Shown here: piece after piece, positions 18,676-27,825 of the stretch | Position numbering within the stretch: the stretch's first letter is position 1 | Layout of the letters: each line of letters begins with the position of its first letter | DNA from: Acidobacteriota bacterium | GTDB taxonomy: Bacteria; Acidobacteriota; Blastocatellia; RBC074 | DNA length: 64,000 nt | Direction of reading: 5' to 3' | NCBI GenBank assembly: GCA_016196035.1 | Contig: JACPYM010000090.1 | Location: 53,170 to 117,169, forward strand | Program-made: the position numbers and the translations under genes | Notes under the pieces: generated by a model | The model's database searches: none | Told to the model about the DNA's origin: nothing | The model's input: the letters and a program-made list of their open reading frames with translations, nothing else

Positions 18676-19899
18676 ATGAACTTTCTGATGACGTTACGTG
18701 TCGCCTTTCGCGCGCTGGCGCGTAATAAGATGCGCTCGATGCTGACCATGCTCGGCATCATTATCGGTGTGGCTTCGGTGATTGCGATGGTCAGCGTGGG
18801 GCAGGGCGCGCAGTCTTCGATCCAGGAACAGATTTCGAGCATGGGCACCAACATGCTCACGATCTTTTCCGGTTCGATGAATATGGGTGGTGTGCGCAGC
18901 GGCACCGGTTCCACCAGTACCAATACCTTCACTGCTGATGACCTCGACGCTATCAAGCGCGAGGTGCCGACTGTGGCGATGACGTCGCCTTCGGTCGGTG
19001 CCAGCGCGCAGCTTGTCTTCGGCAATCAGAACTGGAACAGCCGTGTGCAAGGCGTGGGGGAAGATTACCCCAAGATTCGCAAATGGCAGCTTCAAAGCGG
19101 CGAATTTATCACGGAGGCTGATATTCGCACCGCCGCGCGCGTGGTTGTCTTGGGCCAAACTGTGGTGGACAACCTTTTCCCTGGTATTGATCCGGTAGGC
19201 CAAATGATCCGCGTGCGCGAACTGCCTTTCCGCGTCATTGGCGTAATGGCGCGGCGCGGGACTGACGCTGGTGGCCGCGACCAGGACGATACGCTTTTTT
19301 GCCCCTACACAACGGTGCAGAAAAAGCTGCTTTCGATTACCAACATTCAGATGGCCTATATTTCAGCCATCACGCCCGCCGCCACCTACACCGCGCAAGA
19401 GCAGATCACTGACCTGTTGCGCCAACGGCATAAACTCGCCGCCAGTCAGGATAATGATTTCATGGTGCGCAATATGACCGACGTGGCCGAGACGGCAGAT
19501 GAAACCAACCGCATCATGACCATCCTGCTTGCCAGCATCGCCAGCGTTTCGCTGCTGGTCGGCGGCATCGGCATCATGAACATCATGCTCGTCAGCGTGA
19601 CCGAACGCACGCGGGAGATCGGCATTCGCATGGCGATCGGCGCGCGTTCGTCCGCCGTGCGCACGCAATTCCTGATCGAATCCATCGTGCTCAGTGTCCT
19701 GGGCGGATTGTTAGGCATCGGAATCGGCGTGCTGTTTTCGCTGCTGATTCCAAAAATGCTGGGTTGGCCGACGCTTGTCTCAGTGACTTCGATCATTGGC
19801 TCAGTCGTCTTTTCGGCAGCAGTTGGTATCTTCTTTGGCTATTATCCGGCGCGCAAAGCGGCGTCACTTGATCCGATTGACGCGCTGCGATTCGAATAG
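18676..19899 (+). CDS. MacB-like ABC transporter permease (FtsX fold)
   Basis: 407 aa. One N-terminal transmembrane helix (MLGIIIGVASVIAMVSVG) follows the conserved cytoplasmic FRALARNKMRS stretch. A large periplasmic domain (about 50-280) comes next, then three C-terminal helices around IASVSLLVGGIGIMNIML, VLGGLLGIGIGVLFSLL and VVFSAAVGIFFGYYPARKA. The VTERTREIGIRMAIGAR motif is diagnostic of MacB_PCD/FtsX permeases. It is co-directional with the ATPase, with a 22-base gap, so the two are surely one operon. These proteins work by mechanotransmission with the adaptor rather than by a classical transport channel. Confidence 0.92.
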   Translation: MNFLMTLRVAFRALARNKMRSMLTMLGIIIGVASVIAMVSVGQGAQSSIQEQISSMGTNMLTIFSGSMNMGGVRSGTGSTSTNTFTADDLDAIKREVPTVAMTSPSVGASAQLVFGNQNWNSRVQGVGEDYPKIRKWQLQSGEFITEADIRTAARVVVLGQTVVDNLFPGIDPVGQMIRVRELPFRVIGVMARRGTDAGGRDQDDTLFCPYTTVQKKLLSITNIQMAYISAITPAATYTAQEQITDLLRQRHKLAASQDNDFMVRNMTDVAETADETNRIMTILLASIASVSLLVGGIGIMNIMLVSVTERTREIGIRMAIGARSSAVRTQFLIESIVLSVLGGLLGIGIGVLFSLLIPKMLGWPTLVSVTSIIGSVVFSAAVGIFFGYYPARKAASLDPIDALRFE

Positions 19900-19917
19900 C
19901 AAAACTGATTTCCCACG

Positions 19918-19976
19918 AAGACACACGAAGGAGCACGAAGAAGAGTTGGTTTTCTTCGTGCTCCTTCGTGTGTCTT
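19918..19976. terminator. Hairpin after permease gene
   Basis: Perfect 24-bp arms (19918-19941 and 19953-19976) with an 11-base loop, beginning 18 bases after the permease stop. There is no T tract, so the terminator role is inferred from position. Confidence 0.55.
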
Positions 19977-19980
19977 GTAT

Positions 19981-20114
19981 GTTCGACAAGCTGCCAGCTT
20001 GTCGAACTTTTGGCCCACACCCTGTGGGAACAACGAAGACGCTGTAAGCCAACATCGTGGCTGACCCGTTTCGGTTTGATACCCAAGCCGCGACAAGCCG
20101 GCAGCTTGTCGAAC
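19981..20114. repeat. Double-palindrome inverted repeat
   Basis: Arms of 24 bp at 19981-20004 and 20091-20114 with one mismatch. Each arm is a hairpin (CGACAAGCT-GCC-AGCTTGTCG). The layout is the same as at 7241-7328 but the sequence is different. It lies 50 bases before the next start codon. Confidence 0.82.
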
Positions 20115-20163
20115 AACTTAACGTCTTCGTGGAAGTGTTTTTCCAGTGCTACAAGGAGCGACC

Positions 20164-22236
20164 ATGTTCTCCAAATTCTCCCGGCTTGCCTGCTTGCTGC
20201 TGTTGGTTTCCACCTTTGCCCAGGCGCAAACCAAACGCCCCATTACGCACGAAGACGTCTGGCTGATGAAGCGTGTCGGCGCGCCCGTGCCTTCGCCCGA
20301 TGGTAAATGGGTCGTGTTTTCGGTGGTTGAACCGGCCTATGACGAGAAAGATCAAGTCTCGGATTTGTGGATTGTGCCCGCCGATGCTTCGGCAAAACCG
20401 CGTCGCCTCACGAACACCAAAGGCGGCGAAAGCGGCGCTACGTGGTCGCCCGACAGCACGCGCATCGTCTTTGCCGCACGACGCGAAGGCGATGAGGTGG
20501 CGCAGCTTTACATCCTGGATGTCGTCAATGGCGGCGAAGCGCAGCGTGTGACTTCGCTCTCGACTGGCGCGCGCAGTCCGCAATTTTCACCCGATGGCAA
20601 GTGGCTACTCTTTCAAAGCAGCGTCTATCCGGGCGCGCTCGACGATGCCGCCAACCAGAAAATCGCCGCCGACCGCAAGGCGCGCAAATACAACGCCCGC
20701 GTTTATGAAAGCTTCCCGATTCGCAATTGGGATCGTTGGGTTGACGAAAAGCAAACGCATGTCTTTGTGCAGTCGCTCGAACCCGGCAGCAAGGCGAAGG
20801 ATTTGCTGGCTGGCACGAAGCTGGCGAATGAAGCGGGCTTTTCGGGCGCGTTCACATCTGGCGGTGATGATTTGCAGGCGGTGTGGACGCCGGACAGCGC
20901 GGGCATTGTGTTTGTGGCGATGACGAATCGGAATGCTGCGGCATACAGCGAGACGAATACGAATTTGCACCAAGTCGCTGTAACTGGCGGTGAACCGAAG
21001 GCACTGACGATGGGTAAAGATAGTTACAGCAATCCGAAGTTCAGTCCAGAGGGAAAGACACTGTTTGTGGGGTTCGAGCCAAGCACTCAATTCACTTATA
21101 ACACCTCACGTCTTGTCGGCTTGGCTTGGCCTAACTTGGATTCTAGAAAGACGCTAGTTGACTCTATGGGCAGTTTTGCAATTAGCCAAGATGGCAGGAC
21201 GATATACTTCTCATCTGAAATGGGTGGCTTTGAATTGGTGTTTGAGGTTCCTGTAACAGGGCGCCTTAGTGTTGGCTATAAAGTGCTGGCTAGCGCACAA
21301 CGAAATGGCTGTTACACCAACCTTGCGACTGGAGGTGGAAAGGTCTTTGCTAACTGGGAAAACGCAACCCACCCACTCGAAATTGTTAGGTTAGAGGGGT
21401 CAGTTTACGCCAAACCGCTTACGAGCTTTAATGCCGAACGAGTTACTCAACTTGACTGGCAATCATTGGAAACTTTTGAGTTCACGAGTAAGCAAGGGCG
21501 CAAGATTCGCAGCTTCATCGCTCTACCACCCAACTTTGACGAAAACAAAAAGTATCCGCTCTTTGTCGTCATCCACGGCGGGCCGCATTCGATGTGGCGT
21601 GATCAGTTTGTGCTGCGCTGGAACTATCACCTGTTGGCTGCGCCAGGTTACGTCGTGTTGTTGACCAATTACACCGGCTCGACCGGCTTTGGCGAAAAGT
21701 TCGCGCAGGCGATTATGGGTGACCCGCTCAAAACGCCCGGCGACGAGATCAATGAGGCTGCCGACGAAGCGATCAAGCGTTTCAAGTTTATTGATGCCTC
21801 ACGCCAGGCGGCGGGTGGTGCGAGTTACGGTGGCCACTTGGCCAACTGGTTGCAGGCGACGACAACGCGCTACAAATGCCTGATCTCGCACGCGGGGTTG
21901 GTCAACCTGGAAACGCAATGGGCAACCAGCGACACCATCTACGACCGCGAACGCAATAACGGCGGCCCGGTTTGGGAGCAAGGCGAAATCTGGCGCAAAC
22001 AAAATCCGATCCGCTATGCCGCGCAATTCAAAACGCCGATCCTGCTCAGCGTGGGCGAACAGGACTTCCGCGTGCCCATGAACAACACGCTGGAAAACTG
22101 GAGCGTGCTGCAACGCATGCGCGTCCCCAGCAAGTTGCTGGTCTTTCCCGAAGAGAATCATTGGGTGCTCAAAGGCGAGAACAGCCGCTTCTGGTATGGC
22201 GAAGTGCATGCTTGGCTGAAACGCTGGTTGAACTGA
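20164..22236 (+). CDS. Secreted S9 family peptidase (acylaminoacyl/dipeptidyl-peptidase type)
   Basis: The ATG at 20164 follows AAGGAGCG and gives 690 aa with a signal peptide (LACLLLLVSTFAQA). Residues about 25-420 form a TolB/PD40-like propeller (SPDGKWVVF, SPDSTRIVF, SPDGKWLLF). The C-terminal hydrolase domain has GGASYGGH (nucleophile Ser), Asp in VGEQDFRVP and His in PEENHWV, the S9 triad. It probably trims peptides in the periplasm or outside the cell. From about 20910 to 21490 base and codon use becomes distinctly less GC-rich (AGA, AGG, CTA and GTT codons) than in the rest of the gene, although the frame stays open. This may reflect intragenic recombination. Confidence 0.88.
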   Translation: MFSKFSRLACLLLLVSTFAQAQTKRPITHEDVWLMKRVGAPVPSPDGKWVVFSVVEPAYDEKDQVSDLWIVPADASAKPRRLTNTKGGESGATWSPDSTRIVFAARREGDEVAQLYILDVVNGGEAQRVTSLSTGARSPQFSPDGKWLLFQSSVYPGALDDAANQKIAADRKARKYNARVYESFPIRNWDRWVDEKQTHVFVQSLEPGSKAKDLLAGTKLANEAGFSGAFTSGGDDLQAVWTPDSAGIVFVAMTNRNAAAYSETNTNLHQVAVTGGEPKALTMGKDSYSNPKFSPEGKTLFVGFEPSTQFTYNTSRLVGLAWPNLDSRKTLVDSMGSFAISQDGRTIYFSSEMGGFELVFEVPVTGRLSVGYKVLASAQRNGCYTNLATGGGKVFANWENATHPLEIVRLEGSVYAKPLTSFNAERVTQLDWQSLETFEFTSKQGRKIRSFIALPPNFDENKKYPLFVVIHGGPHSMWRDQFVLRWNYHLLAAPGYVVLLTNYTGSTGFGEKFAQAIMGDPLKTPGDEINEAADEAIKRFKFIDASRQAAGGASYGGHLANWLQATTTRYKCLISHAGLVNLETQWATSDTIYDRERNNGGPVWEQGEIWRKQNPIRYAAQFKTPILLSVGEQDFRVPMNNTLENWSVLQRMRVPSKLLVFPEENHWVLKGENSRFWYGEVHAWLKRWLN

Positions 22237-22246
22237 TTTGGCGACT

Positions 22247-22425
22247 TAGAGTGGTTTGCACTTCGATGTACGAGAAAATTCGCGGAGCGGGGCGGTACCG
22301 CGCGCGTGAGCAAGCGGTGTCTAGGCGGTTCGGCCAACGGCATAAGCTTGACGCGCCGCTTGCTCACGCGCGGTACCGTCCCAGCGCTACACGTTATTCC
22401 GTACATTCAATTGCAACCCGCTCTA
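22247..22425. mobile_element. MITE-like element, copy 3 (179 bp)
   Basis: Starts 11 bases after the S9 peptidase stop. Left end TAGAGTGGTTTGCA, right end GCAACCCGCTCTA. The inner arms carry GGTACCGCGCGCGTGAGCAA and its complement. Same length and layout as copies 1 and 2. Confidence 0.72.
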
Positions 22426-22511
22426 ACGTCAAACGCAAAGTATTGCCGTGCGCGCGGGCCTTCTGCTCGCGCGCACGGCGTGGCGAACGTGAAATGGTTT
22501 GTGCTACCCGG

Positions 22512-23447
22512 TTACTTTTTTTCTTTTCCTTTGACGACTTCGGTTCCTTCCACGCCGACCCATTCGCTCATCGAGCCGTCATACAGCAGCACGTCATAGC
22601 CGAGATACTTGGCGACGAAGTACGAATGCGAGGCCTGCATGCCGGTGCGGCAGTAAGTGACAACCGTTTGGCCCGGTTTGACGCCCGCGCTCTCGTAAAG
22701 CTGGCGCAATTCAGCGACGGGCTTGAGCACCGGGTTTTCGGGGCTGACCAGATGCTGCATCCAATACAGACTGGCCGCGCCGGGAATGTGACCGGGGCGT
22801 GCGAGGCCGCCAGCGTCTTCGCCTTCGTATTGTTTGGCGGGTCGCGCATCAATCAGGGCGACATTCGGCGCGCTTTGATTGGCGGCTGTCCAGGAAAGAT
22901 CGCGCACGGCGGCAGCTTCGACTTTGACGCCGGGTCGTAAACGCGGCGTGAAGGCGGCGCTGGCGGGTGTGACTGCTTGCGTTGAGACTTCGCGCTTTTC
23001 CGCTTTCCATTTTTCCAACCCGCCGTCGAGCAAGGCCGCGCGTGCGCCGTGGCCCAGATAATCAAGCGTGAAATAGACGCGCGCCGCGGTCAGGCCGGCG
23101 TTGTCGCCATAAATGATGATGCGCGTTTCATCGCCGAGGCCGAGTCTTTCAAAGACTTTTTGCAAATCGGCGATGGCTGGCAATTCGTTGGCGATGCCGT
23201 TGCGCGTGGTCAGAATCTCTTTGGTTGCAAGAAAGCGCGCGCCGGGCAGATGCCCCTCGTCGTAATGTTTGCGGTCTGCCGCCGCGTGCAATACGACGAC
23301 CTTGGGGTTGTGGAGTTCTTTGGCCAGCCATTCCGTCGTGACCAGCATGCTGGCGCGCACGGATGGACTGGGCGCGCGCGATTGCCCGCGCGCTTGCGTA
23401 ACGGGCAAACACAACAAGGAGCAAAGCAAGAGGACATGAAATTTCAT
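22512..23447 (-). CDS. Thiosulfate/3-mercaptopyruvate sulfurtransferase (tandem rhodanese), exported
   Basis: The ATG at 23447 follows GGAGAG and gives 311 aa with a signal peptide (LLLCSLLCLPVTQA). Two rhodanese domains follow. The N-terminal one (about 40-165) lacks an active Cys where expected. The C-terminal one (about 185-300) has the loop CRTGMQ with Cys near 266, which would carry the persulfide. An inactive-plus-active arrangement is standard for TST/SseA enzymes; the CRTGMQ loop is closer to thiosulfate-type than to the CGSGVTA loop of SseA. The signal peptide implies periplasmic sulfur transfer. It is divergent from the esterase gene at 23672. Confidence 0.88.
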   Translation of the reverse strand: MKFHVLLLCSLLCLPVTQARGQSRAPSPSVRASMLVTTEWLAKELHNPKVVVLHAAADRKHYDEGHLPGARFLATKEILTTRNGIANELPAIADLQKVFERLGLGDETRIIIYGDNAGLTAARVYFTLDYLGHGARAALLDGGLEKWKAEKREVSTQAVTPASAAFTPRLRPGVKVEAAAVRDLSWTAANQSAPNVALIDARPAKQYEGEDAGGLARPGHIPGAASLYWMQHLVSPENPVLKPVAELRQLYESAGVKPGQTVVTYCRTGMQASHSYFVAKYLGYDVLLYDGSMSEWVGVEGTEVVKGKEKK

Positions 23448-23671
23448 AGGGCAGTCTCTCCTCAAAGCGAATTGGTAAATGTTGTTGAGCGTCGCTGCAT
23501 TATGACAGGCCGCAGGAATGGCGCAAATGTCAGTTTGCACAATCCCGGCGGGTTGGGGTTGACCAGCTTGCGCTCGTGCTGAGCCAGCCTCTACAATCGC
23601 GCCGCATTCAAAGGCAGCCAGACATTTTCAGCGCTGCCATTTTACCCGCATAAATACAGGAGCTTTCACCG

Positions 23672-24409
23672 ATGCGTCGAGACATTACCAGTTGGTACAG
23701 CGAGCGCTTGCAACAGGAGATGCCGCTTGTGGCTTATGGGCATTTCGGCCCGCCCGTACTGATGCTGCCCACGGCGGCGGCGGATTATTTGGAATACGAA
23801 CGCTTTTATCTGATTGACTCGGTCAAACATTGGATCGAAAACGGGATGGCCAAGCTGTATTCGGTCAATAGCGTCAACCGGCTGGCGTTGCTCAATGACC
23901 AGGCGACGCCGCCGGAAAAGATTGAATGGTTGAATCGTTATGACAGCTATTTGACCGAAGAAGTCTTGCCGCTGATCCGCCAGGATTGCGGCGGCGCTGT
24001 TAAACCGCTGGTGGCGGGCATTAGCCTGGGCGCTTATCTGGCGGCCAATACCTTCTTTCGTCATCCTGATCTGTTCGGCGGCGTCATCGCCATGGCCGGC
24101 AGCTATGACATTCGCAGTTATCTGGATGGCTATTACAACCAGAGTGTCTACTTCCACAACCCCGTAGATTACCTGCGCGAGTTGAATGACGAGTATCACT
24201 TGCCGATTCTGCGGCAGGGCGGGCGGCAGATCATTATCTTCACGGGACAGGGCGCATTTGAAGCGCCGGAGCGTTCGCGCCAGCTTTCGAGCATTTTAGA
24301 CAGCAAAGGCATTCCGCATTGGCTGGATGTGTGGGGGCAGGATGTGAACCACGATTGGCCCTGGTGGCGCAAAGCGATGCCGTATTACTTTGGCAAACTG
24401 TTCGGATAG
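23672..24409 (+). CDS. Esterase D-like / putative esterase family protein
   Basis: 245 aa, no signal peptide. Alpha/beta hydrolase of the putative esterase family: nucleophile elbow AGISLGAYLA near 112, and His in VNHDWPWW near the C-terminus. The Asp is probably in the stretch before GIPHWLDVWG. The family includes S-formylglutathione hydrolases and mycolyl-type esterases, but this short version with the conserved DWPWWRKAMPYYF end is usually left without a function. It has its own upstream region and is divergent from the sulfurtransferase gene. Confidence 0.75.
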   Translation: MRRDITSWYSERLQQEMPLVAYGHFGPPVLMLPTAAADYLEYERFYLIDSVKHWIENGMAKLYSVNSVNRLALLNDQATPPEKIEWLNRYDSYLTEEVLPLIRQDCGGAVKPLVAGISLGAYLAANTFFRHPDLFGGVIAMAGSYDIRSYLDGYYNQSVYFHNPVDYLRELNDEYHLPILRQGGRQIIIFTGQGAFEAPERSRQLSSILDSKGIPHWLDVWGQDVNHDWPWWRKAMPYYFGKLFG

Positions 24410-24496
24410 GCTAAACTCCAACTTCGCGCAGGTCCCGCAATTAAAGCTGCGAGCCGCCGCACGCGTCTCATCACAACTTTTGAGGAGCAGTTCAGT

Positions 24497-25267
24497 ATGA
24501 AAAACGCAATCAAGCTTTCGTTCGCATTTGTGTTGGTTGGTGCTTTGGCCAGCCTTTCTTTCGCCCAGAACGCCAAACCTGTTGCCAAGCCGGCGGCCAA
24601 AGTTGCTGCGAAACCAGCGCCCAGGGCCGTCAAATTCAGGGGCAAAGGCGATGGCATCACAACCTGCCCGGTGACGGGGGAAGAATTGGCCAACAAAGAT
24701 ATGCACGCCGATTTCTATGGCCGGACGGTGTACTTCTGCTGCGCCGGTTGTCTGGCTAAAGCGCAGAAGACTCCGGCGGCTTACCTCAAACAGACCGAAG
24801 CGGCGCAACTGGCCGCCGTCAAAAATATGCCGAAAGCCAAAGGCCACGGGCATGCGGCGCCCGCCGAGCAGAATGAGCACGCCGAACACGCCGGACACGC
24901 TGCCGTAGAGGTGAAATTCATGGGCAAGGGTGATGGCGTCGAGACTTGTCCCGTGACAGGCGAGCCGGTCAACAAGAATCTCAAGGGCGAGGCGCTGGGC
25001 CGCACCTTCTATGTGTGCTGCGAAGGCTGTCTGGACACGGTCAAGCAAAATCCTGCCGCGTATCTGAAACCGCTGGCTGCCGAAAAGACCGCTACGGCAT
25101 TTCTGGGCAAAGGCGACGGCATTGAGACTTGTCCGGTAACGGGCGAGCCGGTTGACAAGAGCCTCAAGGGTGAAGTCAACGGCCAAACTTTCTATGTGTG
25201 TTGCGCTGGTTGTTTGGAGACTGTGAAAGCCAACCCGGCGGCATACTTGAAAGCGGCCAGGAAGTAA
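24497..25267 (+). CDS. Exported protein with three Cys-rich YHS/TRASH-like repeats
   Basis: The ATG at 24497 follows GAGGAG and gives 256 aa with a signal peptide ([15 protein letters not shown]). Three copies of a module of about 50 residues follow, at about 48-95, 141-190 and 200-254. Each reads GKGDG-(I/V)-x-TCPVTGE, then about 20 residues later (V/F)Y(F/V)CC-x-GCL and (T/N)PAAYLK. Spacing is that of YHS/TRASH metal-binding domains, but TCPVTGE replaces the usual DPVCGM. A His-rich linker ([19 protein letters not shown]) joins modules 1 and 2. Binding of copper or another soft metal in the periplasm is inferred; no transporter gene is adjacent. Repeats 2 and 3 are closest to each other, which suggests recent duplication. 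Confidence 0.7.
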   Translation: MKNAIKLSFAFVLVGALASLSFAQNAKPVAKPAAKVAAKPAPRAVKFRGKGDGITTCPVTGEELANKDMHADFYGRTVYFCCAGCLAKAQKTPAAYLKQTEAAQLAAVKNMPKAKGHGHAAPAEQNEHAEHAGHAAVEVKFMGKGDGVETCPVTGEPVNKNLKGEALGRTFYVCCEGCLDTVKQNPAAYLKPLAAEKTATAFLGKGDGIETCPVTGEPVDKSLKGEVNGQTFYVCCAGCLETVKANPAAYLKAARK

Positions 25268-25293
25268 CAGGGATTTTTCTGAGGGCATTGTCG

Positions 25294-25328
25294 AGAGCCG
25301 TTGCGTGCCAAGTGCATGCAATGGCTCT
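25294..25328 (+). terminator. Intrinsic terminator after the triple-repeat gene
   Basis: 15-bp stem AGAGCCGTTGCGTGC (25294-25308) with GCATGCAATGGCTCT (25314-25328), complete if two G-U pairs are counted, then TTCTGTT. It starts 27 bases after the stop. Confidence 0.7.
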
Positions 25329-25489
25329 TTCTGTTGCCGGAAAAATTCAATTGCTGTAATGCCCGTGCAGTTTTTCCCACCTTTTCATAGCCGGGAAATT
25401 GGCAGGCTTGGCCGCTCCCCACAGCACACCCGGTTCATTCGTCCCGCAAGTAGAATCTAGCCAGTTCAGTTTTTGGGAGAGTTGTAGGA

Positions 25490-26809
25490 ATGAAGATCAA
25501 GCAACAGTTATTGCGCCAACCCTGGGCCGAAGCTAAAACGCGCCTCCTGGTGGCGGTGTTGCAACAGGAACGAGTGCGGCATTTGGTGCGTTGGTGGTTG
25601 CGGCGCGCGCGCACGCCAGCGGAGGCTGCGCAGGCGACGGCGCAATATGTGAGCCTGGCGCAACAGGCGGGGCGGGCTGACGAAGCCTTAGCCGAATTGC
25701 AGCGGACGCTCTCCCTCTATCCGACCTTGAGCGCGGTCTGGCTGCTCAACGGACGCACGTTGCATGACTTGGGCCGTTACGAAGAAGCGCAGAAGAGCTT
25801 GACCGAAGCCTGCGAACTCGACGCGGAGCTCAGCGTCGCCTGGAGCTTGCAAACGACTGTCTTATACCAACTGCATCGTTGCGAAGAGGCGCTCGAGAGC
25901 GGGCGGCAGGCCTTGCTGCTGAACGAAACGGATGATGCTTGCTGGAATACGCTCGGACTGGTGCTGACGGCGTTGGACCGCCACGAACAGGCGGTGATGG
26001 CCTTCTCGACGGCGCGCGAAATCAAGACGGATCTTCCCGACGCCTGGCGCAATGAAGGACAAGCGCTCAACGCATTGGGAAGGCACGCAGAGGCATTAGA
26101 AGTGCTGGCGACCGCCCTGCAACTTGCGCCGCATGACTTGGAAATCCCACTCGCCCGCGCGCGCGCTTTGACGGCGCTGGGGCGGCCCGCCGAAGCCGTC
26201 GCGTGTTATGACCGTTATTTATCCGGCCACCCGTTTGAGGCCTCGGTGTGGGCCGAACGCGCCTTGGATTTATGCGCAGCGGGGGAACGTGAAAGAGCTG
26301 TCGCCAGCGCCGCCCGTGCCGTCGAACTGGCGCCGGAAACAGGCCGCTACTGGCTGAATTACGGCATCGTACTGGACGACGCCGGCAGTATCGGAGAGGC
26401 GCTTTCCAGTTATCAGCGTGCTCTGGAATTGAGTCCGAACATTCTAGCAGCCTGGCATCATTTGGGCCGCCTCTATCTGCGCGAATTTCTAGCCGCCGTC
26501 AAACAGCAGGATTTGCCCTTGGCCGAACGCCACTGGCAGGCCGGCGTGCGTGCCGGGCGGCAAGGGCAAGCGCTCGAATGGCAACGGCTGGAATTCGATT
26601 TCCTGCAAGGCGCTGTCGTGCTTGGACAGATGGAATTTGCGCTGAAACTGATGCTTGGTTTGGAAGACGGCAACCCGCAGCTTGGCCCGCTGCAATGCGC
26701 CATCGAAGTCATGCTTTCCGGCAAGAATACCGTTTTGAAACGGCTGCCACGCGAAATGCGCCGTCAAACCGAACAATTGATCGAACGCCTTCAGCCCCTC
26801 GCCGCCTAA
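25490..26809 (+). CDS. TPR repeat protein
   Basis: 439 aa, no signal peptide or membrane segment. Roughly eight tetratricopeptide repeats run from about 45 to 330: for example GRADEALAELQRTLSLYP, GRYEEAQKSLTEACELD, DRHEQAVMAFSTAREIK, GRHAEALEVLATALQLAP and GSIGEALSSYQRALELSP. The last 100 residues are helical but less regular. TPR arrays mediate protein-protein contacts; nothing here identifies the partner. The gene is alone between two gaps of more than 200 bases. Confidence 0.85.
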   Translation: MKIKQQLLRQPWAEAKTRLLVAVLQQERVRHLVRWWLRRARTPAEAAQATAQYVSLAQQAGRADEALAELQRTLSLYPTLSAVWLLNGRTLHDLGRYEEAQKSLTEACELDAELSVAWSLQTTVLYQLHRCEEALESGRQALLLNETDDACWNTLGLVLTALDRHEQAVMAFSTAREIKTDLPDAWRNEGQALNALGRHAEALEVLATALQLAPHDLEIPLARARALTALGRPAEAVACYDRYLSGHPFEASVWAERALDLCAAGERERAVASAARAVELAPETGRYWLNYGIVLDDAGSIGEALSSYQRALELSPNILAAWHHLGRLYLREFLAAVKQQDLPLAERHWQAGVRAGRQGQALEWQRLEFDFLQGAVVLGQMEFALKLMLGLEDGNPQLGPLQCAIEVMLSGKNTVLKRLPREMRRQTEQLIERLQPLAA

Positions 26810-27067
26810 CGATTCAATCAGCTTGGCCGGGACAATTGCTGAATTATTCGCTCGCAGCAGGCACGCGAAATGCCGTGCATGAAGCAACTGTTTGCAAGAG
26901 CCTGTCGCCGCGTACTTCCTCGCAAGGGCATGGCGCAGGTCGTTCGTAGTGGGCGATTTCCCGCAAAAAACGTTTGAGGATATGATATTGGCGAATTGGT
27001 TGGCGGCCCTCCTTTCTATCTTGTAAGCCGGATGTTGGAGCGTGCCCAAAAAAGCTGAGAGAAATTT

Positions 27068-27622
27068 ATGTCAAGACCGACACACCAACTTCGCCACGAA
27101 CATCGCGTCATCGAAAAAGTGCTGCGCGCGTTGGATGGAATTTGCTGGCGGCTCGAAAATGCAACGCCTGTGCCGGTGCCTGCACTGAGGCAGACGCTGG
27201 ATTTTCTGCGCCATTACGCCGACCGTCTTCATCACGCTAAAGAAGAGCAGCATCTCTTTCCGCTGTTGGAACAAAGTGGCATTGAGGATGAACACGGAGC
27301 CCTCGGCTTTTTGCGCCAGGAGCATACCACTGAACGCGAGTTGTTGAGCGAGTTGGAATTAGCCTTGGATGAATATCAAGCCGGTGATCCGCACGCTTCA
27401 GCGCGTTTTGCGCTGGCCGCGCGGCAGTTCAGCCAACACCTACTGCACCACATCCAACAGGAAGACGCCCTCCTGTTCCGTTTGGCCGAAGCGCTGCTGG
27501 ATGAGCCAGACAAAGAGGAATTGACTTGGTCGCTGTTGCACGCGCAGGGGCAGGTGGGCGCGCACGAGGCGCAGCATTACGAGCAAACCGCTGAAGCATT
27601 GGAAAAGGCCTGGACGATTTAG
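27068..27622 (+). CDS. Hemerythrin HHE domain protein
   Basis: 184 aa, cytoplasmic. A four-helix bundle with the hemerythrin ligands: HEHRVIEKVL (helix 1), LHHAKEEQHLFPLL (helix 2), FLRQEHTTERELL (helix 3) and HLLHHIQQEDALLFRLAE (helix 4). The spacing H...HxxxE...H...HxxxxD/E matches the di-iron site. Such stand-alone proteins bind oxygen or sense oxygen, NO or iron. Transcription probably ends at the large palindrome 27654-27707, which it shares with the convergent gene on the other strand. Confidence 0.88.
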   Translation: MSRPTHQLRHEHRVIEKVLRALDGICWRLENATPVPVPALRQTLDFLRHYADRLHHAKEEQHLFPLLEQSGIEDEHGALGFLRQEHTTERELLSELELALDEYQAGDPHASARFALAARQFSQHLLHHIQQEDALLFRLAEALLDEPDKEELTWSLLHAQGQVGAHEAQHYEQTAEALEKAWTI

Positions 27623-27653
27623 CCCTGTAAATGCCGCACAGCTCAAAAGCCGA

Positions 27654-27707
27654 CAAAGCGCCGCGCGGGCAAGGCTCGAATTCGAGCCTTGCCCGCGCGG
27701 CGCTTTG
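27654..27707. terminator. Perfect 54-bp palindrome between convergent genes
   Basis: 27-bp arms with no spacer, centre GAATTC and a very GC-rich core (GCCGCGCGGGCAAGG). It lies 31 bases after the hemerythrin stop and about 120 bases from the end of the convergent gene. A bidirectional terminator is the simplest reading. Confidence 0.7.
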
Positions 27708-27825
27708 CTTACAAGCCTGATTCGGGCACCGTGATTCAGCCAAAGGCAAATGCCCAAGTCTGTTTCTGACAATCCCTCAATTGTTTCTGTGAATAGCCGC
27801 AGCGTTGCTTAGCTGGTCATGCCCA

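Noticed and set aside
9581..22236. A toxin-exporter or bacteriocin system formed by the two S9 peptidases and the MacAB-like set
   Set aside because: No precursor peptide, no modification enzyme, and the peptidases have separate terminators and repeats between them; co-location alone is too weak.
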